Part shown: positions 17,938 through 27,043 of the stretch, one piece after another | Position numbering within the stretch: the first letter of the stretch is position 1 | Layout of the letters: each line of letters opens with the position of its first letter | Origin: Granulicella sp. | GTDB taxonomy: Bacteria; Acidobacteriota; Terriglobia; Terriglobales; Acidobacteriaceae | Direction of reading: 5' to 3' | Length of the DNA stretch: 28,011 nucleotides | NCBI GenBank assembly: GCA_003133205.1 | Contig: PKWK01000023.1 | Coordinates: 1-28,011 of the forward strand | Position numbers and translations under genes: made by a program | The notes under the pieces: generated by a model | Database searches by the model: none | The model's input: only the letters and a program-made list of their open reading frames with translations | What the model was told of the DNA's origin: nothing

Positions 17938-20736
17938 ATGAACAGTTTTAGCAGTAAGTCGAGATTGAGGATTGACACTCACACCTATGAAATATTCCGG
18001 CTGAGCGCGCTAGCTAAAGACGGTGTCGTACTCGAACTTTTGCCTTATTCTCTGCGCATCCTTCTCGAGAATCTTTTACGCCATGAAGACGGCAAGAGCG
18101 TGACGGAGGCGGATATTCACTTTGTGGCGAAGTGGGATGCGAAGGCCGAGCCATCGCGCGAAATCGCATACAACCCTGCGCGGGTACTGATGCAGGACTT
18201 TACCGGCGTACCGGCCGTGGTCGATCTCGCAGCCATGCGTGATGCAATGCGAACACTTGGAGGTGATCCGGCAAAGATCAACCCATTGCAGCCAGCGGAA
18301 CTGGTCATCGACCATTCAGTGCAGGTAGATCAATATGGCACCAACGATTCCTATTCAATCAACACGGAGTTGGAGTTTCAGCGGAATCGCGAGCGATATG
18401 CGTTTTTGAAGTGGGGCCAAGCCGCGTTTCATAATTTGTCTGTTGTACCGCCTGGAATGGGCATCTGCCACCAGTTAAACCTGGAGTATCTGGCGAGGGT
18501 TGTTTTCACCACGCCGCCAGATACGAAGGGAGTCGTACAGGCGTACCCCGACACACTGGTCGGTACCGACTCGCACACCACGATGGTCAACGGCCTCGGT
18601 GTTCTCGGTTGGGGTGTAGGCGGCATTGAGGCGGAAGCGGCAATGCTCGGCCAGCCAGTGTCGATGCTGGTGCCGCAGGTCGTTGGCTTTAAGTTGCTGG
18701 GGGAACTGCGCGAAGGCAGCACGGCAACCGATCTGGTACTAACCGTAGCAGAAATACTCCGTAAGTTCGGTGTTGTCGGCAAGTTTGTGGAGTTTTATGG
18801 GCCCGGTATCAGCGAGCTTACGTTGGCCGACCGCGCCACAATCGGGAATATGGCGCCAGAGTATGGCGCGACCTGCGCCATTTTCCCCGTCGATGGAGAG
18901 ACGCTCCGCTATCTCCGCCTGACCGGCCGCAGCGAGGAACAGATCGCATTGGTGGACGCGTATTACAAGGAACAGGGCCTGTTCCACACTGCGAGCACAC
19001 CAGAGGCAAAGTACTCCGCGACCTTGTCGCTCGATCTGGCAACTGTCGAGCCGAGTGTAGCTGGCCCCAGGCGTCCTCAGGATCGTGTGCGTCTGAGCGG
19101 AGTTGCTGTGAGTTTCAAAAAGCAGTTGCCTGCGCTGAAAGGCCCGAACGCGAGCGCTGATGATGAACGCCAGGTTTGGAGGTGGGATGCTGAGGGTGGC
19201 CATCCGGCTGAAAGCGAAAACAACAACGCCAAAGGCTCGCCGGAGCCAGGTAGAGCCACCTCAGTACAAGACCGCTTCGGAGTGAGTGTGGACAAGTATC
19301 TTGACCATGGTTCAATCGTGATTGCCGCGATTACAAGTTGCACGAATACATCCAATCCATCGGTCATGCTGGCGGCGGGGCTGCTCGCGAAGAAGGCCGT
19401 CGAGAGGGATCTGCAAGTTCCACCCTGGGTGAAGAGTTCGTTGGCTCCAGGTTCGCGCGTGGTCACGAATTATCTCGATAAAGCAGGACTCAAGCCATAT
19501 CTCGACAAGCTGCGCTTCAATATTGTGGGCTACGGCTGCACGACCTGCATTGGCAACTCCGGACCGTTGCCACCGGATGTGGCGAAGGCCATTGAGGACC
19601 ATGGTCTCGTGGCTGTTTCCGTATTGAGCGGCAATCGCAATTTCGAAGGCCGTATCAACTCCGATGTGCGGGCAAATTACCTTATGTCCCCACCGCTGGT
19701 TGTGGCGTTCGCGTTGGCCGGTCGCATCGATCACGACTTTGACAAGGACCCGCTCGGCACAACCAAGCACGGGCAGCCTGTTTATCTGCGGGATATCTGG
19801 CCGTCTCAGAAGGAGATACAGAGCGCGTTAGCCGGTTCGATCGACTCCAATATGTTCCGCAAAGAGTATTCGTCCGTGAGCGAAGGTGACAGCAACTGGC
19901 AGAGCCTGCCGTTCCCAAGGGGCAGTACCTACGGCTGGGAAGCCAACTCCACCTACATCCGAAAAGCGCCCTATTTTGACGGCATGCAAGCCAGTCCCAC
20001 GGCGGTCGAGGATATTCATGGCGCGCGTGTGCTCGCTATACTAGGCGACAGTGTGACGACGGACCATATATCTCCTGCAGGATCGATCAAGCTAAAGAGT
20101 CCGGCAGGCAAGTACCTGACCGAACACGGGGTGAAGCCGGCGGAATTCAACAGCTACGGCTCGCGTCGCGGCAACCATGAAGTGATGGTGCGCGGGACAT
20201 TTGCCAATGTTCGGCTACGCAATAAATTGGCGCCGGGTACGGAGGGTGGTGTGACGCGTCTTCTGCCGGGAGGCGAACCCATGAGTATTTTTGACGCCGC
20301 CATGCGTTATGCCGAGAAAAAGACGCCTCTGGTTATCGTGGCAGGCAAAGAGTATGGTTCCGGCTCCTCCCGCGACTGGGCGGCCAAAGGAGTGAAGTTG
20401 CTGGGTGTGCATGCAGTGATCGCCGAGAGTTTCGAGCGGATTCATCGGTCGAATTTGGTCGGCATGGGAATTCTGCCCTTGCAGTTCGAAACGGGCCAGA
20501 ACTTCGAATCAATAGGCCTGACGGGCGAGGAAGTTTTTGAGATTGCCGGTTTGCGCAGGATGCTGGACACGAAGTTTGCCGATGGTCGTAGTCTGACCGT
20601 AAAGGCCAAGCCCTCTGACGGGCAGGCGAAGACGTTTACCGCGCTCGTGCGTATCGACACTCTGCAGGAGATTCTGTATTACCAGCACGGGGGTATCTTG
20701 CAGTACGTGCTGCGGCAACTGTGTGGGAACGCGTAA
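17938..20736 (+). CDS. acnA: aconitate hydratase A
   Basis: This TCA-cycle enzyme interconverts citrate and isocitrate. It has 932 residues (E. coli AcnA 891). Cluster cysteines are C468 in SCTNTSNPS and C534/C537 in GYGCTTCIGNSG; their 66- and 3-residue spacings equal E. coli AcnA C435/C501/C504. VGTDSHTTMVNGLGVLGWGVGGIEAEAAMLGQP and the swivel-domain GKEYGSGSSRDWAAKG are intact. The extra length lies mainly before C468, in a polar stretch around residues 405-445 rich in Asp, Glu, Asn and Gly (near DDERQVWRWDAEGG and SENNNAKG), which looks like a surface loop. A GGGAGAG site precedes the ATG. With sdhCAB nearby, two TCA steps lie in one region but in separate transcription units. Confidence 0.97.
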   Translation: MNSFSSKSRLRIDTHTYEIFRLSALAKDGVVLELLPYSLRILLENLLRHEDGKSVTEADIHFVAKWDAKAEPSREIAYNPARVLMQDFTGVPAVVDLAAMRDAMRTLGGDPAKINPLQPAELVIDHSVQVDQYGTNDSYSINTELEFQRNRERYAFLKWGQAAFHNLSVVPPGMGICHQLNLEYLARVVFTTPPDTKGVVQAYPDTLVGTDSHTTMVNGLGVLGWGVGGIEAEAAMLGQPVSMLVPQVVGFKLLGELREGSTATDLVLTVAEILRKFGVVGKFVEFYGPGISELTLADRATIGNMAPEYGATCAIFPVDGETLRYLRLTGRSEEQIALVDAYYKEQGLFHTASTPEAKYSATLSLDLATVEPSVAGPRRPQDRVRLSGVAVSFKKQLPALKGPNASADDERQVWRWDAEGGHPAESENNNAKGSPEPGRATSVQDRFGVSVDKYLDHGSIVIAAITSCTNTSNPSVMLAAGLLAKKAVERDLQVPPWVKSSLAPGSRVVTNYLDKAGLKPYLDKLRFNIVGYGCTTCIGNSGPLPPDVAKAIEDHGLVAVSVLSGNRNFEGRINSDVRANYLMSPPLVVAFALAGRIDHDFDKDPLGTTKHGQPVYLRDIWPSQKEIQSALAGSIDSNMFRKEYSSVSEGDSNWQSLPFPRGSTYGWEANSTYIRKAPYFDGMQASPTAVEDIHGARVLAILGDSVTTDHISPAGSIKLKSPAGKYLTEHGVKPAEFNSYGSRRGNHEVMVRGTFANVRLRNKLAPGTEGGVTRLLPGGEPMSIFDAAMRYAEKKTPLVIVAGKEYGSGSSRDWAAKGVKLLGVHAVIAESFERIHRSNLVGMGILPLQFETGQNFESIGLTGEEVFEIAGLRRMLDTKFADGRSLTVKAKPSDGQAKTFTALVRIDTLQEILYYQHGGILQYVLRQLCGNA

Positions 20737-20952
20737 AGTGTCCGTCCGGTCGCGGGCATACTGCTTCCGCCGCCTGCATCCTCTCGACAGAAGAGGTTGA
20801 GAATGCAAGAGGCCCTTTGTCAGGGTGAGGAAGCTCCCCCTCTCTCCTCCCTCTGCGACGCTTAACTGTCTAGTGGCGATGGACTGAGCTCTTCTGGTAC
20901 CCCCACGCTCGCCACAAGTAGACGTTGACCATTCACTTTGAGGTCGTGAGAA

Positions 20953-22062
20953 ATGCAAGTAGAATCCGGAATTCCTGAAATGCAGATGATACGGGCAGAA
21001 CCCAGCATTGACGAATATCTTCGTAAAAGATTGATGCCCGTCGAGGGTGCAATTCCACTCCTTGATGGCATTGAGATGTTCGGGAACTCGGTTCCTGCCG
21101 GAAAAGTAGGCGGTGACCTCTTTGAGTACATCAACTTTCAGCAACGCTACGACATCGATACCCGGATCGCTCGTGCTCAACACCTTTCTCAGAGGTACCT
21201 GAAGCCTGTTTTAGAAGGGACAACACCGGAAGATGAAGTCGATCTTCATGTGCATTGGCTGGAGTCCCGACCAGACTTTACGATCGCCGATGCAACCCAG
21301 TACAGAAAAGCCAAGAGTTCTGAGCAGCTAAGAATCGCCGAGGCGCTCCAGGAACTCTACACCACTGCGGGAGTGTTGCTGGTAGATGCCCAGGGACACG
21401 GAATCATTGCGGCAAAGATTGCGTCGACCGTGCATGACACTTTTCATACGGCCATGCTCTCTGAACTGGACTGCAACGGTAGAGCAACTCCGGAGATGTT
21501 CGAGAGAATTAACCTCAGGCTTGCGCGGTCTGTTACCGCCCGGAACGCGTTAGGCCGGGGCATGGAAGACAGTCCCAGGGAGATCGCAACCCTGTTATAC
21601 GGTGAGATACACCCGGACGGGCTCTTCCGCTTTATAAACTTCGGCCATCCTCCACCACTGGTGTTCTCCTCGGAATATGGAAGATTCATGGAGATCAGGA
21701 AGTGTTGTATGGTGCAATTTCCTCCGCTTGGACTCGAAATTCCCGAGGACCATCCTGACCGAAGCAAGTATATTTCCATCAAGCTACGCAAAAGCCAGAT
21801 GAATGCCGCCGACTTGGCAGAAATTATGCTGATGGGCAGAGGAGACATCCTATTCCTTTACACGGATGGTGTTTATGATGGCAGCGATGAGCAGGCAAGA
21901 AAAGAGTTTGAGCGAATCATTCAGGAATATAAGCAGGAGCCGGCAAAAGATATCTGTAACGCGATCCTCGATCGCGCGATAAGAAATGACGAAAATCTTA
22001 GACTGAACGGTGAAACTGACCGCGTCGATGACAAGACCGTGTTTATCGTCAAGAGTATGTAA
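20953..22062 (+). CDS. SpoIIE/PP2C-type serine phosphatase with an internal insertion
   Basis: This 369-residue cytosolic protein has the metal-binding acidic motifs of SpoIIE/RsbU phosphatases: G53-GD55-LFEY, D145-AQGHG, LYTD305-GVYDG and D359-D360-KT near the end, along with FGHPPPLVF and PPLGL. Such enzymes usually dephosphorylate anti-anti-sigma proteins, releasing a stress sigma factor. Only about 20-25 residues normally separate GGD from DxxGHG; here there are 90. The extra, partly charged segment (about 63-130) contains LHVHWLESRPDF. No N-terminal sensor domain is present. Its STAS and kinase partners are not in the window. The ATG follows a GAGGTCGTGAG stretch. Substrate unknown. Confidence 0.85.
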   Translation: MQVESGIPEMQMIRAEPSIDEYLRKRLMPVEGAIPLLDGIEMFGNSVPAGKVGGDLFEYINFQQRYDIDTRIARAQHLSQRYLKPVLEGTTPEDEVDLHVHWLESRPDFTIADATQYRKAKSSEQLRIAEALQELYTTAGVLLVDAQGHGIIAAKIASTVHDTFHTAMLSELDCNGRATPEMFERINLRLARSVTARNALGRGMEDSPREIATLLYGEIHPDGLFRFINFGHPPPLVFSSEYGRFMEIRKCCMVQFPPLGLEIPEDHPDRSKYISIKLRKSQMNAADLAEIMLMGRGDILFLYTDGVYDGSDEQARKEFERIIQEYKQEPAKDICNAILDRAIRNDENLRLNGETDRVDDKTVFIVKSM

Positions 22063-22201
22063 AGTTGCTCTGGCTCGTCCCGCCTTTCACTACATGACGT
22101 TTGTTTCTTCTGAAGTATGAACAATCCATTGTCATGACATGCATGCTCATTGGATGATATGAGCGGATGTGTGGACCAAGTCTCATCGAGGTTCGCAGTG
22201 C

Positions 22202-22230
22202 TTGACTGAGATTTTGGGTGGGATTGTTAT
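22202..22230 (+). promoter_or_regulatory. candidate sigma-70-type promoter for fba
   Basis: TTGACT (22202-22207) and TGTTAT (22225-22230) are separated by 17 bases. This matches 5/6 and 4/6 of the housekeeping consensus. The aldolase ATG lies 27 bases downstream, giving a leader of about 20 bases with a strong AAGGAG site. Confidence 0.4.
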
Positions 22231-22256
22231 TGTCACTCTCGAAGGAGATTAGGATT

Positions 22257-23285
22257 ATGCCGCTTGTATCGTTACGGCAAGTGCTAGACGAGGCAGCCAA
22301 AGGCAATTACGGGGTTGGCGCCTTCAACGTTAACAACATGGAACAGATTCAGGCAATCATGGAAGCGGCTAGGGAGACCCAGTCGCCGGTCATAGTCCAG
22401 GCCAGCCGGGGTGCACGCAGTTACTCGCAGGATAACTACCTCTCCCATTTGATGATTGCAGCAACCGAGTTGAATCCAGACATTCCGATTGTGATGCACC
22501 AGGATCATGGAAACAGCTTTGAAACCTGTGAATCGGCGATCAAGTTTGGCTTCACTAGCGTAATGATGGATGGTTCCCTGAAGGAGGACGGCAAGACTCC
22601 AGCCACCTTTGAAGAGAACGTGGAGGTAACCCGCCGCGTGGTGGAATATGCCCACGAGCGCGGTATTTCAGTCGAGGGTGAGATCGGTGTGCTTGGAGGC
22701 GTTGAAGATGGCCACGGTGCAGGTGGCAGCGGCCTGGAACATCTAACGGATCCGGATCAGGCGGTGGAATTTGCTCAGCGAACAGGTGTCGACGCCCTGG
22801 CTGTGGCCATTGGTACGAGCCACGGCGCATACAAATTCTCAAAGAAGCCCGACGGTAGCGTGCTGAAGATGGATCTCCTCATAGCGATCCACCACCGCCT
22901 GCCGAATACGCATCTGGTAATGCACGGTTCGTCCAGCGTGCCTCGGAATCTGCAGGATATCGTGAACAAGTACGGTGGCCATTTGAAGCAGACGTGGGGT
23001 GTTCCCGTGGAAGAGATTCAACTGGGTATTAAGAACGGTGTGCGTAAAATCAACGTCGATACGGACAGCCGGCTAGCGATCACCGGTGCAATCCGCAAGG
23101 TGTTTGCCGAGTCCCCAGACAAGTTTGATCCGCGCGATTACCTCAAGCCGGCACGTGAGGCCATGAAGACGATTGTGGCGCAACGTATGCACGAATTCGG
23201 CCAGGCCAAACATGCAGGTGACTACAAGGTAATTCCGCTGAGCGAGATGGCAAGACGGTATGCATCCGAGCTGATAGCGGCGTAG
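22257..23285 (+). CDS. fba: class II fructose-1,6-bisphosphate aldolase
   Basis: This zinc-dependent enzyme of glycolysis and gluconeogenesis cleaves fructose-1,6-bisphosphate to two triose phosphates. At 342 residues it fits the class IIB subgroup. Visible are the N-terminal [14 protein letters not shown], the catalytic/zinc segment H81-QDH84-[29 protein letters not shown] and [10 protein letters not shown], and the terminal [18 protein letters not shown]. The subgroup includes Calvin-cycle CbbA proteins, but no Calvin-cycle gene is nearby, so a glycolytic role is more likely. I start at ATG 22257 because AAGGAG lies 10 bases upstream; an earlier in-frame start at 22218 has no support. Single-gene unit. 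Confidence 0.96.
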   Translation: MPLVSLRQVLDEAAKGNYGVGAFNVNNMEQIQAIMEAARETQSPVIVQASRGARSYSQDNYLSHLMIAATELNPDIPIVMHQDHGNSFETCESAIKFGFTSVMMDGSLKEDGKTPATFEENVEVTRRVVEYAHERGISVEGEIGVLGGVEDGHGAGGSGLEHLTDPDQAVEFAQRTGVDALAVAIGTSHGAYKFSKKPDGSVLKMDLLIAIHHRLPNTHLVMHGSSSVPRNLQDIVNKYGGHLKQTWGVPVEEIQLGIKNGVRKINVDTDSRLAITGAIRKVFAESPDKFDPRDYLKPAREAMKTIVAQRMHEFGQAKHAGDYKVIPLSEMARRYASELIAA

Positions 23286-23486
23286 ATCGCACCGCGTCAA
23301 AGACACATCAAGGCTGCAGCGATTGTTGTGCATCCACCGACTGTCGACACCGAGGTGCGCACGCAGTTCTCGACCACTCTACGAGTTATCGGCTACGGAA
23401 AATCTAATAAGGAAGATGAGGGTTCAGACCTTGGTTTCAAAAATTGCCCCATACGAGGCGTGGCCGCAACGGGGCGTGATGATAAG

Positions 23487-24092
23487 TTACACGCTGACAA
23501 CAGGGCATGGTAATTTCCGGATGATGGCATAAGCCTTGGTGGGCAACCGTGAATCATCGATCAAGCCTCGTCTAATGACCAGCAAATCAGCGAACTCTCG
23601 AGCGGCAGCAGCGCACACTGCCGCGGGTATCTCTCCAGATTCAAGCAAAACCACAGCACTTGTTCCGAGCCTTTGCTGCAATTGCGCGATACGGCTGTTC
23701 GCCGACTCGGCCACCATCTGATGGTACTCACGAGAGTAGTACTCTTCACCCGGCGAGTTAAGCCTCGGTACAACGTGGATTAAAGGAAGAGCGGCCTTGA
23801 ATTCTCCAGCCAGACGGGCTGGCCAATCAAGGGGCTTCTCGCTGGACAGGCTGAGATCGACGGCGCAGGCAATATGGCCCAAAGTGCCCCACTCCACAGG
23901 CGGCCTCGGTTCCATGTGTATGCCCGTCCAAATGGGGCAATCCGTGTCGTGCAGTACCTTGGCCGTGACTGAACTCTCTCGGGCAACCGCTTGTTCAACA
24001 CAAATGTCCATGTGCAATACGGAGACGCAACCGCGATGCCATACAACGATTGCTCGTTTGCCGCTGTCGTCTCCTTCACAATGCTTCACCAC
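23487..24092 (-). CDS. universal stress protein, C-terminal domain, 5'-truncated
   Basis: Residues 35-201 of this open frame look like a UspA domain: SSVTAKVLHDTDCPIWTG, GHIACAVDLSLSSEKPLDWPARLAGEFKAALPLIHVVPR, AADLLVIRRG-like FADLLVIRRG and the terminal YAIIRKLPCPVVSV. Acidobacterial-type tandem USPs have a first domain before this, ending at a segment like SVTAKVLHD. The N-terminal 34 residues here are instead antisense to a methyltransferase fragment that begins at about 23990 on the other strand. So the first domain is lost and the present start is chance. A short functional single-domain protein cannot be ruled out. Confidence 0.65.
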   Translation of the reverse strand: MVKHCEGDDSGKRAIVVWHRGCVSVLHMDICVEQAVARESSVTAKVLHDTDCPIWTGIHMEPRPPVEWGTLGHIACAVDLSLSSEKPLDWPARLAGEFKAALPLIHVVPRLNSPGEEYYSREYHQMVAESANSRIAQLQQRLGTSAVVLLESGEIPAAVCAAAAREFADLLVIRRGLIDDSRLPTKAYAIIRKLPCPVVSV

Positions 24093-24330
24093 CTGCCATC
24101 ATCTACATTGCAAGATCAGCTATTCGCCGAGGCGTATCGAGTCCTCAGACCGGGCGGAGTGTTTGCGTGTGTGGACAGCCTGCCATCCATACTCATACAG
24201 ATCATTCATCTGGGCGACACGATGGGTACTCGCCGATCTGGCGACTTTGGATGGCCGGCTTGAATCTGCCGGATTCGCCTTGATAGACATCGAAATAGGC
24301 GGCGGGCAGTTCCGCTTTTCCGGGAGACGC
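23985..24330 (+). pseudogene. SAM-dependent methyltransferase remnant (C-terminal half, frameshifted)
   Basis: TNVHVQYGDATAMPYNDCSFAAVVSFTMLHHLP and EAYRVLRPGGVFACVDSLP are motifs II-III of a class I methyltransferase. The SAM-binding motif I region is missing at the left edge. Near 24220 a one-base shift moves the reading from GDTM to VLADLATLDGRLESAGFALIDIEIGGGQFRFSGRR, which is the expected C-terminal strand. So the gene is cut at its 5' end and frameshifted. Confidence 0.75.
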
Positions 24331-24660
24331 TCGTTTGGCGACCAGAATCCACTGGGCTTGCCGGCTACTGCTCAATCCTTCCTCTGAGTCCTTACGGTCT
24401 GGGCAGTGGAAGCAAAGGTTTAAGAAGCGATTCTCGATATGGAATTCGAACCGGAAAAGCATTCTGTGGCCGACATCCACATTTATGTGAGCAGCGACGT
24501 GCCGGAAGATACAGACGTCTTGTCGCACAGCGCCTTTATCGGATGCAGAGGCGTCTTTCAGGGATGATCTCGACCGTGAGCAAAACATCAAAGTCCTGAT
24601 CGATGTTTCTTGATAACCGGTTCGCGTTGCCAAAGGCTGTATGGGTCAAAAAGCCTTCAG
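24331..24660. other. unassigned region between the methyltransferase remnant and fmdE-like gene
   Basis: A short plus-strand frame at 24439-24567 (42 codons, ADIHIYVSSDVPEDTDVL) and, after a shift, LDREQNIKVLIDVS have a protein-like look and may be remains of one decayed gene. I do not recognise the family. Confidence 0.35.
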
Positions 24661-25257
24661 TTATCCCTTTGGTCTCCAATACCTTTCACCGGCGCAGCTC
24701 TTGCACATCAGCTGCCCATCTTTCATGACCTCGCGCTGATTGAGTACTTCTTCTCTGCACACAGAGCAGGTTGCGCGTGTGCCAGGCTTCCCGACGATCG
24801 CAGCCAAATCGACGGTGAGCGTGACCTCCTGGCGTATGAGTAACTCCTCATCCGGAATCCGTTGGTAGGCTTCGAGTTGTCCTTGCCAGCGGCTTGCTGC
24901 TTCAGGCACAACTGCAGCCGCGCGAGTACGTGCAATTGGCGAAGGACAGATGCGCCAGGCTCTGCCCGTGACTGAGTCGACAAAGGTAGCGGCAACTTTG
25001 CCATAATCCACCACTCGCATGGTGCGGTGCCCTATTGAGCATCCGGTGGCAACACTCACGCCGTCGGAGAAGCAACCGTCGGTTTCGACAAAAGTGAGCA
25101 GGCGTTTACCATTTTGCGGCAGCTCAAGCGGAAGTATCTCTCCTGCAAACATCCCCATCCTTACGCCCAACACCTGGCGTGGACATAGGTGCCTGTGCAG
25201 AGCAGCCGTCCGTTCGAGCAAGACTTCCAAATCGAAGTGTACGCTCAAGATTGTCAT
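24661..25257 (-). CDS. FmdE-family protein with C-terminal zinc finger
   Basis: This 198-residue protein has the FmdE domain: LHRHLC25PRQVLGVRMG, then VETDGCFSDGVSVATGCSIGHRTMRVVDYGKVAATFV, which is the family core with conserved His and Cys residues. A C-terminal four-cysteine finger follows, C164-SVC167...C185-KSC188. The family was named from the formylmethanofuran dehydrogenase operon of methanogens, but bacterial members have no proven role; a link to molybdenum or tungsten enzymes has been suggested. GGGG lies 2 bases before the ATG, an unusually short spacing, so the true start may be slightly internal. It is one of the few intact genes in a decayed region. Any link to the Mo enzyme NarG is speculation. 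Confidence 0.8.
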   Translation of the reverse strand: MTILSVHFDLEVLLERTAALHRHLCPRQVLGVRMGMFAGEILPLELPQNGKRLLTFVETDGCFSDGVSVATGCSIGHRTMRVVDYGKVAATFVDSVTGRAWRICPSPIARTRAAAVVPEAASRWQGQLEAYQRIPDEELLIRQEVTLTVDLAAIVGKPGTRATCSVCREEVLNQREVMKDGQLMCKSCAGERYWRPKG

Positions 25258-25520
25258 ATCCCCTGACTACGAAGGCTTTCTGCTCCCTTGCAAAACCATT
25301 GTTCTGACGGGAATCCCATTTTGTCGGCCCAATCGCAGCCAGTGTACATCCGGCTGCGTCCCGACGAAGCAATGCAGCTTCTGAAGATCGCCAGAGAACG
25401 GCCCGACACTCCTTCATCGAGCCAACCGGACAAAAAGGTCCGGGTTTCGCGTGTTTTCGTTGACACCTCTCCGTGCCTCCTTACTATTCCCTTGATTTCC
25501 TTTGCTACATGCCCAGCTCG

Positions 25521-25852
25521 CTATCCGGTCGCCAACGGCAGTGCCTCGATTCGTCGTACCATGCTGGCGAACAGCCGCCTGGTCATGTGGCTCTCTGCCA
25601 ACAGCAGCCAATAGCAGCGGGCATGTTTCGCCAACCGCCGTTGCAAACTGGCCAACGACCACTTTCCTATTCCCTTCGGCAGCACCAGCCGCCGCCACAG
25701 ATTGCCCAAGTTGTAGACGACCACGCTCAGCCACAACCGCACCGGTGGCAGCTGAGCTGCGTCATCTTTACCGCCTGCTTGCCTTCCTTGATCCATTGAT
25801 CGGCCGTCCCGCGCTTGTTGTAGAACCGCATCACTCCGCCTGGAGCGAGGCT
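25521..25852 (-). mobile_element. IS1380-family transposase fragment (C-terminal part, with deletion)
   Basis: Read right to left, one frame gives [20 protein letters not shown] followed by [11 protein letters not shown]. The next frame continues [19 protein letters not shown], then [37 protein letters not shown], and ends LPLATG-stop. This is the C-terminal catalytic region of IS1380-type transposases. The FRSNE-like residues between SCHR and VRLWL are gone, consistent with a 16-base deletion and a frameshift. The N-terminal two-thirds are missing, so the element is dead. Confidence 0.75.
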
Positions 25853-26284
25853 GCTCTCACAAGAAAGCTAGGCGGTTGCGCCGGAAGTTGTGGACCAGGC
25901 AACCTTCATCTCATCAATGGCCTCTATGACGCACACCGAAGTCACGTCCCTGTCCTAGCCATCGCCGCTCATATTCCGTCGCAGGAGATCGGCAGTGGAT
26001 ACTTCCAGGAAACTCACCCTGAATCCCTGTTTAAGGAGTGCAGACATTTCTGCGAGTTGGTCTCCAACCCTGCCCAGATACCGCGGACGCTTGAGATCGC
26101 AATTCAAACCGCACTCTCCAAACGGGGAGTAGCCGTGGTCGTGCTGCCGGGGGATGTTGCCTTATTGAATACGGACAATGACGATCGCCGTGTCAATTTC
26201 ACCTTCGCCCAGCCGCATATTGTTCCACGCCCGGAAGTGCATTGCATTCGGATAATTGTCCCGTCGAAAGATTCTTCGAACTAA
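25845..26284 (+). pseudogene. poxB: pyruvate dehydrogenase (quinone) / PoxB N-terminal domain fragment
   Basis: [34 protein letters not shown], then [34 protein letters not shown] and [15 protein letters not shown] match E. coli PoxB from about residue 70 to 180 nearly word for word. The first 60 or so residues are replaced by IS1380 sequence, and the thiamine diphosphate-binding and C-terminal parts are missing after [11 protein letters not shown]. So about a quarter of the gene survives and it cannot make a working enzyme. The frame itself is open, which suggests recent truncation. Confidence 0.82.
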
Positions 26285-26317
26285 AGGTCGCCACGCTTGA
26301 GCGCATAAAATATTTCT

Positions 26318-27037
26318 ATGCAGAAGCATTCTCGTCGAGCCCTGGTGCTCAGCCACTTGTCCTTTGAGGATATTGGTTCGCTTGATGTGCCCCTTCGGGA
26401 ACGAGGCTTTGACATCGAGACTGTCGATGTGGCCACGGTGTGCTTTCCCTTGCAGCAGGCCAAGTCTTGCGATCTACTTGTGGTCCTTGGCGGTCCAATT
26501 GGGGTATACGACCAGCAGAATTATCCATTTCTAAAGGATGAGGTAGCATGCATCGGCCAGTGCTTGGCGGCGCGCAAGCCGATTCTAGGTATTTGCCTGG
26601 GTGCGCAGCTCATGGCCGCAGCTCTGAACGCTCGCGTTTACCCTGGCCAACACGGTGCGGAGATCGGCTGGTCGCCCCTTCAGGCTGCTCCGAATGCGAA
26701 TCCACCCGAATGGTTTTCCCCGCTGCTAACCTCTGGGTTGTCACTCTTCCATTGGCACGGGGATACCTTTGATCTCCCGCCAGGCGCGCTTCACCTCGCA
26801 AAGACAGAAGTCTATGCGAATCAGGCATTTGTCATCGGAGATTTCGCGCTGGGATTACAGTTTCACCCCGAGGTTACCAGTGTCGGGCTGGAACGCTGGT
26901 ATGTGGGTCACGCCTGCGAACTGAACAATGCCGGTATTTCCGCCTCCAGCCTTCGGTCTTCCGGCCGCGAACACGCCGCTGCGCTCGAAAAAGCAGCTGC
27001 TCATTTCTGGAGGCTCTGGCTTAACTATGTCTTGTAG
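26318..27037 (+). CDS. class I glutamine amidotransferase (GMP-synthase-like domain)
   Basis: This 239-residue soluble protein has a class I GATase fold. The oxyanion GGPIGVYD, the nucleophile elbow GIC93LGAQLMA, and the H183-PE185 pair in LQFHPEVTS complete a normal Cys-His-Glu triad. HWHGDTFDLPPGA is typical of stand-alone GMP synthase-like amidotransferases that often act on small metabolites such as gamma-glutamyl compounds. No synthetase partner is adjacent. The C-terminal 50 residues are Ala-rich and less conserved. No clear ribosome-binding site is seen before the ATG. The gene is intact among fragments. Confidence 0.85.
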   Translation: MQKHSRRALVLSHLSFEDIGSLDVPLRERGFDIETVDVATVCFPLQQAKSCDLLVVLGGPIGVYDQQNYPFLKDEVACIGQCLAARKPILGICLGAQLMAAALNARVYPGQHGAEIGWSPLQAAPNANPPEWFSPLLTSGLSLFHWHGDTFDLPPGALHLAKTEVYANQAFVIGDFALGLQFHPEVTSVGLERWYVGHACELNNAGISASSLRSSGREHAAALEKAAAHFWRLWLNYVL

Positions 27038-27043
27038 TCACCA

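Noticed and set aside
22118..22160. Small palindromes (GTCATGAC, CATGCATG) upstream of fba
   Set aside because: 8-bp dyads are common by chance and their position is not clearly linked to the promoter at 22202.
25254..25466. 70-codon minus-strand frame ending in an ATGA overlap with the fmdE-like gene
   Set aside because: The overlap looks like translational coupling, but the protein is not recognised and the opposite strand has an equally protein-like stretch (QPVYIRLRPDEAMQLLKIA); likely debris.
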